NCBI GenBank assembly: GCA_035079385.1
Contig: JAVHKY010000048.1
Coordinates: 1,429,501 to 1,493,500 of the forward strand
DNA length: 64,000 nt
Direction of reading: 5' to 3'
From: Aspidiotus rigidus
Lineage: Eukaryota > Arthropoda > Insecta > Hemiptera > Diaspididae
Part shown: positions 45,566 through 57,542 of the stretch, piece by piece
Layout of the letters: each line of letters starts with the position of its first letter
How positions within the stretch are numbered: position 1 is the first letter of the stretch
Program-made: the position numbers and the translations under genes
Notes under the pieces: generated by a model
Seen by the model: only the letters and a program-made list of their open reading frames with translations
What the model was told of the DNA's origin: nothing
The model's database searches: none

Positions 45566-47517
45566 CCATGGTTCATACCCACGATTGGAAACTGTCCAAA
45601 TTATTTACAAGTACTCTGCTTGTATTCGAAAAATTCAACTTAAAAACAAAATATCGAGAGGAAAGGATATAAGCTTCAATGGCACTGCGACAAATTTTTG
45701 AGGTTCCTTGGCACGATAGCAGACTTCTTGTTTTGTTTCTTCTCTCGAAAAAATTCTATATTTCGCTAATTACGTGTTCATTTATTTTTTCACATGTCAA
45801 GCTGTCTTCTTAATACTCATTCTGAAATCATATCTTAATAAACTGATGAGTATAAGCAAGACAGCTTCAGCAAGTTTACAGTCATTATTTTAAGATGAAG
45901 TTTTCGCACTAAGAATGATGAACGACGAATTTGGGTTTACTTTATTAATTGTTACCTATTTTATAGGCCTATACAATGACATAATTTGTTCAATTTTAGA
46001 ACGCACTTCATCGAACTTTATAAGTATATCGGATGGTAAGTGCTAGAGACGCGGATAAAGTTTCTGACCAAAATGATTGAAATTACGATGGTAAAAGGTT
46101 CTGGTGTTTGTTATGACAGTCACTGAGAATGAATGTTAAAATAAAACACGCACCACGTGGATGAATCTTGAAATACAGGCTATAAGAAAACTTGATAAAC
46201 TTAGTTCATGAGTCACTGTTACCGGTATATCAATAATATTTAGGTATGAAAGCATGCCACTATGATTCGATTTTGCTCCCGTTGAGGTGATTTTAGACAG
46301 GTCCAATGTTCTACTTTTGTAAAAGGTAGAAGATACAAAAAAAATGACGGTTTCCTTAACAAGTTGGGAACCTGTTCTATGAGTCAAATTGGTTTTGGTA
46401 TTGAGAATTCAAATTGAAATCTTGAAAAGTCTCAAGTTTTTTAGAGTCCTTTGTGTAATGGTGTAGACCTATACATATAGCCTGAAAATAAAAATTTTTC
46501 CAGTCCATTTCCTATCATTGAGTGGGTGCTTTATCTTATACATATCATTGCCGAGTCCTCCTCCTATCATATACTACTGGTGGAAAGTTAGAATTTTTAA
46601 ATTCCCTTTTCTATCATATAAATACATTATGACTAGGTCTAAATTTTTCCAAATCTTATATTGCGGTTTGAAAGGCGAAATTTTTGTTGGACTTGTAAGA
46701 ATTTCAACCTCTGATAGGATAGGAGGCGGGCTTGGACCATTTTTGCCGATCATGTTGAACTTGGAACAATTTTGTTTTCGCTGTACATCATACGGCGCGC
46801 GGCAGATTTTTCAAAATAACACCCCATATAGAACAGGTTACCTGTTTAAAAAATATATACTGGTACATTTATAATAAGTTATGTTATTACTCCGATAGAA
46901 TACTCAGAATGAAAATAGATTCGATCAAAATATTCTCATAGGGCGAAATTCAACAATGTAAGTACCGAAGGTGATCGATCATCACTAGATTACGCTGCTC
47001 AAGAACTACTGTACCTAGTACTAAGTTACTCGTATAAGTTATAGTGTAAGAATAACGCTAAAAACGTTCACTACTTCATGATGTACCTACGACGCAATTC
47101 ACTACATACGGTACCTAGGTGAAAACGAGAACTTCTGACTAGGAACGTAGACTAATGGTTGAAGAGAAAAGACACTCGCAATATAGGTGTTTATTTTCTC
47201 TTTTCCGTCATTACGGTTTAATTTACAAAAAATGTAGGTATTCAATGTGCAACAGCGCCTTCACATCTCAATACTTGAAGATACCTTTACTACTGCTCTC
47301 GACTGCTAACAGAAGAACATTCTGCAAAATTAAGATTTCTCCATTTTACCTATGTATGTATGTATTATACCAAGTATACCTATACGATCGTTTTAAGCAG
47401 AGATTGAAGAAAATTTTTCAATTGTAAGAACTTAGATGATGAGTGTTTTTTCGAGTAAGTCACTCGTTTGCGTGATGTAGGGTACAATTATTTCTATAGA
47501 ATTTTACATAAAGTTGC
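45566..47517. other. Intergenic, no gene recognised
   Basis: Several frames of 80-120 codons (46136-46387, 46518-46874, 47155-47427) lack motifs, splice context or coding bias that I can defend. Confidence 0.35.
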
Positions 47518-48023
47518 TTAAACTTCTTTCGAATTACTTCCTTTCGTCGCGTCGTAGTAATAATTTTTAGCGAAGAAAACGTAATCTTCTAATCGAATAT
47601 GACTACGGCCAGGACAGCTTCGCATATACACGAATGTTGCAAATTTTTCTCTTCCATCCGATAACCATATTTTCGGCGATTCTCTAGTGGTGGGACATCT
47701 GCGAGCTAGCACTAAAGGGTTGTCCGATTGGGTCTCATTTTCCCAAGAAAACTTGGTCGTAAAGTAATTGTTTGTACTGTGTTTGTCCTTTGACTCTCCG
47801 TGTTTCGTCATCAACTTTTCCCAATGAAATTTGACTGGATGCTGTTTACACTTTTCGGGGATGAGACTCTCATTTAATCCGTACGGTTCGTAAGGGAACC
47901 TGCTTTTCTTGTAAGTAGCAATGGCCGAACACAGAACCACAAAGTCACCCGGTTTAAGTTGACAAATTCCGGTTTCATTCAATACTTGTGCTGCCTCTTT
48001 TGCCTGTACAACTTTCTTCAATT
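47518..48023 (-). CDS. Last exon of an unrecognised gene
   Basis: An open frame of about 168 codons begins just after a strong acceptor (TTTTCGTTTAG, 48034-48024) and ends at a stop at 47518. It reads LKKVVQAKEAAQVLNETGIC, LKPGDFVVLCSAIATYKKSR, ..., FATFVYMRSCPGRSHIRLED. The incoming phase is 1. Composition is balanced and no mobile-element motif is visible, so a host gene is likely. I do not recognise the family. Upstream exons must lie to the right; a short ATG frame at about 48065-48095 is possible but unproven. Confidence 0.5.
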
Positions 48024-48607
48024 CTAAACGAAAATTAACAAAACAGTTGATTGACATTTCGGAGCATTGTACCCATCAATACAGTGAGTTCAAACATTCT
48101 GAACGGTCTTAATGAAATACAGTTAATTTTATTGATCGTGTAGATGAAACTCCACAGTTACAAAAACCGGTATGGGATTCCATCAACCTGGCTTGACGAG
48201 CATGAAGAAAGGAGATATAAATTTTGGATTTTTTGAAGTATTGAAACGAAGTGATCATTTCTTTGTCTTACATAAATTCTACATCGGAAGAAATTTTCGC
48301 AAAAGTTACTGTTTGAAGTACGGTAACTGTACCTGGTGCTGTCTCACCTAGTTTCTATTTCCTTCTGTACTCGAAGTTGGTATGTATCACAATAAAAAAA
48401 AAATATCGGCAAATTTTCTTCCATATGTGCATAAATTGCCTCTATTGGTTACATATAACCTGAACAAGAAAATTTTTTCATCAGTTTCAAGGATCCCGTT
48501 TTTCTGAGTCGGCGTTTAGGCCTAATATTATTCTTTCTACTTTTCGGTGCGTATATAAAACTGAAAAACTTGTAGAAAATAGCACCCATATTCAACGACC
48601 TAAGAAG

Positions 48608-49172
48608 ATATTAGAAAATAAGATTTTATTCTACTATCATCGTAAAAATTGAAATGAAAATAAATTGATCACGCTGAGCGCTTTTAGTTTAGAAACCATT
48701 AACGAAGCAACTAAGAAACTAAGAAGCATGATAAAAGCACCGGAGCAGGAACGACGTTGTGAACTTGCAGGAATAATTATGCCGACATCAAATACAAAGG
48801 ACGGTCAAACCGCGGGAAAACTAGACCTAACCTTCAATAAACTAGGGAGGGAACAAATACAAAAAGTTCAGAATGGAAAAATCGCTTAAATAAAGAACAC
48901 AGCGAGAACTGAAAAGATTAAAATAAAGGTAAGAAAATAAAATATAATTTAGAAGTCAAAAAATTAAATGAAGGAAAAGTCAAAATCAAAATCAATAACA
49001 AATAGGCCTAAACATAAAAGAAATATGAAACCAAATGAAATTATAATTCATGCTTCTTAGTTTCTTAGTTGCTTCGTTAATGGTTTCTAAACCAAAAGCG
49101 CTTAGCGTGTTCAATTCATTTTATTTTAATTTTTACGGTGATATAGTAGAATAAAGTCTTATCTTCTAATAT
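48608..49172. mobile_element. 565 bp element with ~125 bp inverted repeats
   Basis: 48608-48732 pairs with 49050-49172 (AACCATTAACGAAGCAACTA in one arm, its complement in the other), with scattered mismatches. The interior holds a frame (48665-48889) that starts within the left arm and reads SAFSLETINEATKKL ... PEQERRCELAGIIMPTSN ... GKLDLTFNKLGREQIQ. No transposase is recognised. It may be a foldback element that captured coding DNA, or a chance frame. The edges (ATATTAGAA) show no obvious target duplication. Confidence 0.65.
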
Positions 49173-50253
49173 TATTATGAGCCGTAGTGTCGAAGAGCAT
49201 GTTTTTGAAATTGAGATCTAAGAAGAATTTTATTGAATCTTGATAAATAAAATACTGCTTCATGTAGGTAAGCACTCCAACGAAACGGGATATAATTTTA
49301 ATTTCACTTAAATTCTACGTTTATCCTTTGCTATGAAAATAATGATGAAAAGAGAAAAATTAAGAAAGACTAGGTATTTTAATTATAAATGACCGCGTAA
49401 AGCTGTAGATTACGCATATTTATTATCCTTACTTCAATCAGCGTTTGTCATCTTTATTGGATACATTATATTTGATCTCGTTTACATTTCTGTCTTTTTG
49501 CTTAGTTTGATGTATACTCTAACGAACCTGATGAAAAATTAATCTTACTTCGAATGGCTATAGTCGTATTTTTATAAAATGAAGTATTCTCTTCGACGGC
49601 ATGACCTCCCAAATTTTTTTACATAATTCTTCTTGTCGTTTTTGTGCTTGGTGAAATGGAAATGACTACACCAGGATTGCCCTTTTTGATAGGTTTCATG
49701 TCTTTAGCATTTGAAAATTTGCGAGAACCCCCCCCCCCCCGTCATAAGATACCGTGTACGTGCGCGTGCAAATCTCTACCCGACAAGTAATTCAGAAATT
49801 TGCGAGTACACCTCCTGTGCGCGTGCAAATTTGCGAGTGAGACTCACAAAAAGCGATTGCCCAAAATATTTTCTTCTCTATTTCTCACACCACCGTGAGT
49901 GAGTCCTACAAAAGTTGATAGCTCAAAATATTTCTCATACCAGATTTGTATGACACCAAGAAAGGAGGCGAACGAGTAATATCTCACGAGCACTTGACCT
50001 AGTAGAAGCCTAGACTAAAATATTTCAAGATGACTGATAAAATATAAGAGACATGAAACATGATATTCATTTATTTGGCTACGCCAAAAAATCTTTATTT
50101 TTTCTTTCTAGCTTTCTCTTCTTATCACGGTTAATATTTTTCACCCTAGGTACCTGTTTGACATCTTTTTTTAAACATTTTATTCGATTTTATATTTCGG
50201 CGTCGACTTTGATCACCATACAGTAGTAACTACGTACTCACAAGTATTCTCGT
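49173..50253. other. Intergenic with short GC-rich repeats and a poly(C) run
   Basis: At 49715-49845 the phrase AAATTTGCGAG ... GTGCGCGTGCAAAT occurs twice. A C12-13 run lies at about 49728-49740, and CTCAAAATATTT/CCCAAAATATTT occurs twice downstream. Apart from a possible continuation of the minus-strand gene at 50254, no gene is recognised. Confidence 0.4.
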
Positions 50254-50478
50254 TTACTTACGAGGGTAAGGACCAGTACCCAAGAATCTCGTTTCTGCAT
50301 ATTTTTGATCCTCTTCATCTGTGTACGCGCTGAATGTACTGAAAAACGAAAATACAAAAGTGTAAAATGGAGAAATTAAGAATTTAAGAGCGCGCAATAC
50401 GTCAAATACTTACGCCATCATGTCCATAGATAGAAAGAAGCAGCAAGCGGAAAGAATAAAATTTGAAAATATAAGCAT
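50254..50478 (-). CDS. Candidate secreted peptide, two exons
   Basis: Exon 1 (50478-50414) starts with ATG and encodes a typical signal peptide (MLIFSNFILSACCFFLSMDM). It ends at C|GTAAGT in phase 2. After a 75 nt intron ending TTTTTCAG, exon 2 (50338-50254) continues in phase: TFSAYTDEEDQKYAETRFLG then TGPYPRK and a TAA. The total is 49 residues, with cleavage likely after MMA or thereabouts. CCTC|GTAAGT just before the stop could be another donor leading to a further exon, so the C-terminus may be longer. I do not recognise the peptide. Confidence 0.5.
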
Positions 50479-52660
50479 TCTCTTCAAATGCCTGTCCCCG
50501 TTTCAAATCAAACAACGTAACTACGTACGAAGCACACTCGAGAAAGATGGAACTATCGACTTTGCTCTTTTTTTTTATCGTTTTATCATCGTCATCTCTG
50601 GTATATCTTATGCATATTTTAGTGATCAGAGGTTCTGATGCGCTCAGTAATTTAAAAAATACCTACCTATTATTGATACGAACAGATATTTGAGAGGAAT
50701 TTTGATATGTATGTGTTGGTTCCTGCCTTTATTCTTCTCTTATCAGAGAATTGATATTTCAAGCGTTTTAGAGAAGAAATCAGAAGTCATTAAGAACAAT
50801 GAGCAGTGAAAATCAATTTATAGCACGTATCTATATTGTTAGAGACAAAAGAAGCACCATTATTTTCTGATGGCGATAGAGGACAGAAGAAAAAGAATAA
50901 TATAGAAGTTCGAAATATGTAGATACCTATATAATATATAGGTATGCATTGAAAGAAAATTTAATTTACGGAAGTAGCTATTATATTGAAGAATGATACA
51001 TAAGCTATTCCAGTAAAGTTATGAAGCTTATATTAAGTTTTATTTTGGGCGAAGAACACGACGGTTCTAAAAAGTTTCTGCAGGTTCTACACGCGTAAGA
51101 GAATGAGCTCTATTCTTTTTTAATTTCGGAATGTGAAAGCGACAAGAACGAAGTTATGGATACAGTCATTTTCGGTTGACTGATTTCTCGTTCTTTTCTT
51201 GCTGTACAAAAAAATTACGTTCTTCCTACGACAAAAACTGTAGTGAACATGAGTTGGAGAGAGTTCTAGTCTGCATAAAATAGCCGTCCCCTAATGAGAG
51301 TAGGGGGACGTACTTAGAAGATGATTTTGGAAGGGAAGATGGGGAAATTCTGAAACTTCTTGCAATTCGACAAGCAAAAAAAAAAACATGTTTTCTTGTT
51401 TTTTTTTTAATTCATCTGTTTTTTTTTTTTCTTTTTCTTATATCCTCTTATTTCTGTATTTTTAAATCCTTCCCTCAGATTATAGGAACGAAATTTTTAT
51501 GGTAAAGAACAGAAAAGATTGATGCTGGTAAAAAACAAGAAAATTAGAAAGTTGTAAAATTTAAATGATTTATTTCTAAAACAACAAGATATTTGTAATT
51601 CGTTGACTCAAGTTGCAGAAAGGGGCGAATAAAATACAGAAACTAATATCTAAGTCTAAATATATAAAGCAGAAAGTTTGTCTGTTTGTGTGTCCTTTTA
51701 TAACTCGAGAATCGTTTTACCCACGCGGGCAACCTTTTGTGGGGCGCAGGCCGCTTGCAGAAATTTCTGAAATTTCGCGGGCCACACAAAAATCAGAGAA
51801 AGAAAAAAGATACCGTACGTATCATATATGTACAAGTTCTGTGCAGCAAAACTATGAATATGGAATATGTGATGACTCCTGTCATTAAAACAGTCAATTT
51901 CATTCGATTACCCTCAACCACCGGCGGTACCTGCACGCAACTGCCTAACGTATTTCTTTCCTACCTACGCTGACATCCTGTAATCTTGAGAACCGAATTT
52001 TGGTGCTACCCTTCTAAATTGCAGCAGGTTAGAGGTGTTCTTTTTATTTTCTTAACGTTACCGGAAGTACGGAAATCTTCTAATATATAAAGTAGAATTT
52101 TTGTCTGTTTGTATGGTATTCTTAGACAAAAAACGCGACTGCGACGACGTTGATATGTTTGCTTGCCTGTTATTTGAACGATTTTACCTATTGACGTAGA
52201 AAATTTTTTGAAAATCTTACTTTTATTAAATTTCAACGTTCTGGCTTCTTCTGAATGGAGAAATGAGCGAAAAAAATTCGGAATTTGGACGTAGTAAAAC
52301 TGCTTTTCACTGTGCACGTTGTTCCAAATGTTTAAACGCCTTAAGCATTGCAGTTCTAAAAATTCAATTATGGTAATAACTCGAATTTTACTTATTTCTA
52401 TAGAAAATTGAAGAGAATGAAATTTGTAGGCCCTGTAATTTCCTTTTGAATGAGTCTAATTTCAGAGTTTCAGGAGGTTAAATTCGGAAACTATTGGTAT
52501 TTCGAGTGATGCGTATTCTACATCATTGCATTCACACAGAGTGAGAATTTAAACCGGTTGCTATGGATGAATCTAGAGAGACTATTCAAGTTTTACGTAT
52601 TTCTATATTGCAATTTTCTTTGCAATGAATCAAATTTTCGATTTCAAAAGAAGACGTTTA
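50479..52660. other. Intergenic with relic dispersed repeats
   Basis: At 51655-51780 and again at 52078-52120 the words ATATATAAAG.AGAA.TTTGTCTGTTTGT appear, the start of a repeat family common in insect genomes (possibly Helitron-related). The first copy includes GCGGGCAACCTTTTGTGGGG. A short hairpin (GTCCCCTA / TAGGGGGAC) lies at about 51284-51310. No gene is recognised. Confidence 0.4.
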
Positions 52661-52808
52661 TGTTGTGGAGTTTGAAATAAGAACAGTCTGTAACTAAGAA
52701 TCAATAAGACGGTGTTTATTCGATGCACTGTGTAACAAGACTGAGGAAGGAGAAATAAGAGTAGGCTTGAATAAAGGTTTGATAGTATACAGGTATTGCG
52801 CTACAACA
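52661..52808 (-). repeat. Gypsy 3' LTR (148 bp)
   Basis: On the minus strand it starts TGTTGTAGCGCAATACCTGT and ends CTCCACAACA, with TG...CA ends. It matches 63526-63680. A purine-rich tract (CAGGGAGAGAG) lies immediately upstream on the minus strand, as expected for the polypurine primer of plus-strand synthesis. Confidence 0.9.
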
Positions 52809-52991
52809 ACTCTCTCCCTGTATGAGAAAAAAAAAATGGGGAAAAAAATACATGCTATAAGTACTATACAAAAAAAAAAACAGTGACTGACTAGAATGAT
52901 TACGAGATAGGGTTAAAAAAAAAAAAAAAGAAAAGAAGATTATGTACAAGTTGACGCACAAGGAGATGATAATTTTTTTTTCTCTTTTCAT

Positions 52992-53274
52992 CTAACAAAA
53001 TCTCCTAGTCGCGCTGGTAGCCTGGTAGTTCGATTGGACCTGCGTAACGGTTGTTGGTTTTGGTTGACCAGAGGCTGTTGTTGAGGCTCCTGAGGTGAGG
53101 TGGTTGGTTTTGATTAATCCCTGATGGTGGAACTGTAACAAGTGATTCCTTGTTTGGTCCTCTAGGAACGTTATGAGATGAACTGGGTCCAAGCTGTTCT
53201 GACTTGGACGATTGGATTTGATCAATGTGTCGTTTTAGAAACTTGTTATCATCATCCATTTTAACTAAATAGTG
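52992..53274 (-). pseudogene. Gypsy integrase C-terminal tail
   Basis: Reads MDDDNKFLKRHIDQIQ, the usual end of the Gypsy integrase region, followed by a Pro/Ser/Gln-rich tail. It is the continuation of the frame at 57543-57624 (KLIWAPGIIRKRYG). The two halves are separated by the inserted RTE-like LINE. Confidence 0.75.
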
Positions 53275-53401
53275 TCGCGAACCATAATAATAATAATAAC
53301 CTTTTATTCCGGTATTTACATATAATCTTATCTCTTATTTACATACTTAATCTATTTCACATACCGGACGCCCATTCCTGGGCATAGGTCTCCCCTATTC
53401 T

Positions 53402-56250
53402 TCACCATATTATTCTATTTTGTGCGCTACGTCTCCCTACTATTCCCAGTTTCTTTTCTATTTCATCCCTCCACCTCATTGCTGGTCTCCCTCTTCTTCT
53501 TTTCTTATTGTAAGGTATCCAATCCGTTATTCTTTTTGGCCACGTTTCGTTTTTCATTCTTATTAGGTGTCCTGCGTACCTTATTTTTAGTGTTGCTATT
53601 TTTTCCGTTACGTCACTTGCACCTGTTATCTCTCTTATTTCGCTGTTCTTAATTTTTTCTTTTATCTTTATGCCCAATATGCTCCTTTCCATCCTACGCA
53701 GTGTTACCTGTATGCCATTAGCTTGTTTTCTCGTTAAAGCCCATGTCTGCGCTCCATATGTTAGTATAGGGACTATACATGATTCTAATATTTTAATTTT
53801 AGAATTCACTTTCATCTTTCCTTTAAAAATTTTTCCCAACACCCAGTAACCTTTCCAAGCTTTTTTCCTTCTTTCCTGTATTTCCTTTTCCAGTCCCATT
53901 TTAAACGACATGATTCTCCCAAGATATGTATATTCGTTAACCCATTGTATTTCCATTGTATTCGTTATTAGATTTTCCTTGTTTCTATTATTCATATTGT
54001 TTTATTTATGTTCAGCTTTAATCCCACTTCTTCGCACACTTTTATGAGTTCTTCTATCATACTTTTTATTTCTTCCTTATTATTTCCTACCACTACAATA
54101 TCATCTGCGAATCTCAAGTTATTTAACCTCTTTCCGTCAATAATTACTCCCTTTTTTTCCCAATTTAATTTTCTAAATAATGCAGCCTCCAATACTGCGT
54201 TAAATAAATTAGATGACAATGGGTCACCTTGAGCTACTCCCTTTTTGATTCTAAATGTTTTTCCTATTTTGTCCAATTTTATATGTGCAGTGGCGTTTTG
54301 ATATGTGTTTTTAATTATTTTTATTATTTTTCTATCTATACCCTGGTCTATTTAAGCTAAGTATAACTGACTGTGTTTCACGGAGTCGAATGCTTTTCTG
54401 AAGTCTATAAATACTAAATGTACTTCGAGATTATATTCCCCTGATCTTTCTATTAACTGGCTGAGAGTGTGGATATGATCTATGGTTGAATAATTCCTTC
54501 TAAATCCTGCTTGCTCTTCCGGCTGTTGTGCATCTAGTTGGTTAAATATTCTATTTTTTATTATTTTCATTAACACTTTCCTTACATCAGGAGATAGACT
54601 TAGCGGTCTATAATTTTCTAAATTATTCTTATTCCCTTTTTTATGTAATAATATTATCTCTGCATCATACCACTGCTTCGCGGTATTTCTTCTTTCTCTA
54701 TTATTCCATTGGATAGTATTTCCAGTATTGTGATTATTTCTTTTATGAATAGTTTTATGAATTCGTTCTCTATGAAGTCTGGACCTGATGCTTTCCCTGT
54801 TTTCAATTTTTTAACAATGACCTTATTTCCTCTTTTATTATTCTCGGCATAAGATCTGTGTTATTTTCATTCATTTTTAATTTTGCCTCGATATTATTCA
54901 TAATTTCATATTCACTTGCCTGTTCACATCGTATAGTTCCTCATAATAATTTGTTGCTTCACCTATTATTTTGTTTCGATCTGTTACCACATTCCCATTC
55001 CTATCTCTCAGTTCATTAATTATTTTGGTTCCATTGCTCACTTCTTTTCTCCATTTTTTAGTAGACCATGTTTCTTCTATTATTTCTTTAGTTATTTTTT
55101 CTTCATATAATTTGCAATCTTCTCTTATTTTTCTTTTTACTAATTTATTTATTTCTACTAGTTCTATTTTCTGATTGTTTGTCATCGTTTTTATTCGTTT
55201 ATAGTTTTCTCTTTTCTCTATCAGTTCCTTGGTTTTTAATGATATTTTATCGTCAGTGTTAGGTTGCATTTTTTTGCTACCATATTTTTGCGCTGTTTTG
55301 TTGCATACATTAACTAGGGTATCATACACTTCCTGCACATTAATTTCCTTCCTATTACTATATTTTCTCTCTATTTTTTCATCAAGATTTTCTTTTAGAT
55401 ATTTACTTGCCTCTTCCATTTTATGTATTGGTATTATAAAGCAGCCAGTTTTGTTTGCTCCTTTACATGACTTATACCTCTCTCTTTTTGGTATACTTAT
55501 AACACTTCTACACATCCTATGGTCCGATGCAAATTCAAATCTTGAGATGACTGTTATATCTTTTATTATTCTCATGTTATTTGTTAGTAGGTGGTCTATT
55601 TCATTTTTTATTTTCCTGTTAGGTGCAATCCAGGTCCACTTTCTCTCTTTTCGCTTTTTGAAAAATGTTCCCGCCACTTTCATATTGTTTGCACATGCAT
55701 ATTCCATTACTATCTCTCCGTTTTTGTTCAGTTTGCCTAATCCATAAATTCCAATGTTATTACAAATATTACTGTTTGATTTATCGCCAATTTTTGCATT
55801 CCAATCTCCCATTACAATGGTATAGGCCTATGTTCCTCTCTCTCTTACTGTAGTACTCTGTAGTTCGTCATAGAATTTTTCCTTTATCTCGTCTTCATCA
55901 TCCAAGGTAGGTGCGTATATTTGTATTATTGTGAGTTTCGTATCTTTTCCTAGGTTTATTTTCGCCACACATATTCTCTCATTCACTTTTTTAATTTCAA
56001 TTATTTTGTTCAAATTTTTGCCATTTATATAAAAACCCACACCTTTTTGCCCTTCCGTTTCGCCATAATAATAGAAATAATTTCCATTTTTGCGTCTTGT
56101 TAACCCTTCTCCTGTTCTTCAAACTTCTGATAGTCCTATTATGTCCCATTCAATTTTGTCTAATGCTACTTCGAATTCGTGCAATCTCTCCTCACTAGCT
56201 AGTCCTCTAGTATTATAATACATAATATTCAATTCTTTTTTATTATTAGT
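53402..56250 (-). pseudogene. RTE-like ORF2: endonuclease and reverse transcriptase
   Basis: The endonuclease begins at about 56240 (LNIMYYNTRGLASEERLHEF). It has IGLSEV followed by a TGA where Arg is expected, KGVGFYINGKNLNKIIEIKK, QIYAPTL, a TAG at 55828, then TIVMGDWNAKIG, NEIDHLLTNN and ASDHRMCRS. The polymerase follows in several frames: KASGPD-type start, EEQAGFRRNYSTIDHIHTLS, VFIDFRKAFDSVKH, KKGVAQGDPLSSNLFNAVLE, LRFADDIVVVG and ILTYGAQTWALTRKQ. Its C-terminus is GRPAMRWRDEIEKKLG. Two nonsense codons and at least three frameshifts make it non-functional. Confidence 0.85.
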
Positions 56251-56550
56251 TTTTTTGTTTCTACTTTTATTTTTGTTTTCATCTTCGTTTTTAGTTTCCT
56301 GTATACATTTACTGTTCATGAATAGGGGGTTTTGAGCCTTCATTCCCCACGGAGGCTCGACCCGGCTTGGGGAATGGGTGTCCGGTGTGTTCTTCTATTT
56401 GCTAATCTTGAAAAAGTTCAAAGTTGCTTGATGAGAACTTTTTCTGTTTCCGCTATTTCTGCTGGCTTCTTTTATGGTGTTATGCTGATTGTTGGTAGCA
56501 GACATCTCATTCACCAATTGGGTTTCTGAGCAACTAATCTTTGTGGGTTG

Positions 56551-57375
56551 TTATATTTTACCATTCAAAATTTCCATGCTCTTTTCACTGCTATTATCAT
56601 CTTCAGGACTTTGTACATCAACTGTTCTCTTGTATCGTGTTGGTGTTTCCACATTTCCTTTCTTTTTCCACTCGTTATATCTGATTGAATCACAGCTCGT
56701 GTATACAGATATTGGACCGTCCTGTCGTTCTTTTACTTTAATTTTACCATCAAAACATCTAGCCGAGAATATAAGACCTTTATCAACCATTTCTCTTGCT
56801 TCGAACCATCTTTGTTTTGTTTCTTTTGAAAGGTGATCGTCAAAGTAGATAGGCGCCGTGGTTTCGATTCCTACATCTTTTGCTGCAGGTTTTTTCGCTT
56901 TTGCTATTTTCATCACCTCTTTCTTCTTCTCTATGCTAAAAAATCGTGCTAGGATGGGTTTTACACCTCTATTCGTAGGTAATCTATGTGCGACAGTGAT
57001 ATCGAATTCTTTTATTGTAATTCCTAGCGCACGTATAATTTCAGTTATTCTTTCCTTAACATCTTCGCCGTCCACCTCAGTAATATTCCAAATTACTATA
57101 TCGTTTTTTCTTCCGTACTGATCTAGTTCGTATAATTTGCATCTCAGCTCGTTGTTTTCATCTTTCAATCTTCCCAATTCTTCTTTCATTACATTTCCTT
57201 CTGCTTTTAATTCCTCAACTTCGTTAACAACTTTATCCATTTTCTCGTTTGTTTCTTCGCACTTTTTTTTTATGGTCTCAATATTTCCTATTATTCCAGT
57301 TGTCACCAGCACTTTGCTAAAAATATTCGTTATCTCTTCTTCATTCATTACGATTCGAATGTGGTATGCACTCAC
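56551..57375 (-). CDS. RTE-like LINE ORF1 protein
   Basis: 274 codons, open. Residues about 25-85 form a Lys/Glu-rich coiled coil (KKKCEETNEKMDKVVNEVEE). Then comes an RRM-like core with QYGRKNDIVIWNITEV and FDITVAHRLPTN. The C-terminal domain has IFSARCFDGKIKVKERQDGP. This is the layout of L1-type ORF1 RNA chaperones (coiled coil, RRM, CTD), and it is the best-preserved frame of the element. The homologous segment appears in inverted orientation at 37450-37800. Confidence 0.8.
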   Translation of the reverse strand: MSAYHIRIVMNEEEITNIFSKVLVTTGIIGNIETIKKKCEETNEKMDKVVNEVEELKAEGNVMKEELGRLKDENNELRCKLYELDQYGRKNDIVIWNITEVDGEDVKERITEIIRALGITIKEFDITVAHRLPTNRGVKPILARFFSIEKKKEVMKIAKAKKPAAKDVGIETTAPIYFDDHLSKETKQRWFEAREMVDKGLIFSARCFDGKIKVKERQDGPISVYTSCDSIRYNEWKKKGNVETPTRYKRTVDVQSPEDDNSSEKSMEILNGKI

Positions 57376-57542
57376 CTCGGGTATCTTCTTTGCCTTTTCT
57401 CAATAGTCTTGATAGGCTTTGTTTCTTCAGTCACACTTTAACAAGTCGATTTTGGATTCACTTTTAGTATACACTTTATCGTGAACGCACAGCACACGTT
57501 GTTGCGTAACCAAGATAATAACCAAACTCCATCGCAAACCAT

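Larger units (their letters stand above)
53286..57531 (-). mobile_element. RTE-like LINE (copy 3), full-length but decayed
   Basis: 4.25 kb with a short (TTA)n tail (53286-53299). It is flanked by an 11 bp target duplication, TCGCGAACCAT at 53275-53285 and TCGCAAACCAT at 57532-57542, with one mismatch. It encodes ORF1 (57375-56551) and ORF2 (about 56250-53400). It disrupts the Gypsy integrase tail. Confidence 0.85.

Noticed and set aside
46518..46874. 118-codon open frame on the plus strand
   Set aside because: No motif, hydrophobic mix without a clear signal peptide, and no splice or polyadenylation support.
49715..49845. Possible CRISPR-like or iteron array
   Set aside because: Only two imperfect copies, irregular spacing, and a eukaryotic context.
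55229..55747. 172-codon plus-strand frame
   Set aside because: Shadow of the RTE-like ORF2 on the minus strand; Leu/Ser/Phe-rich because the sense frame is Lys/Glu/Asn-rich.
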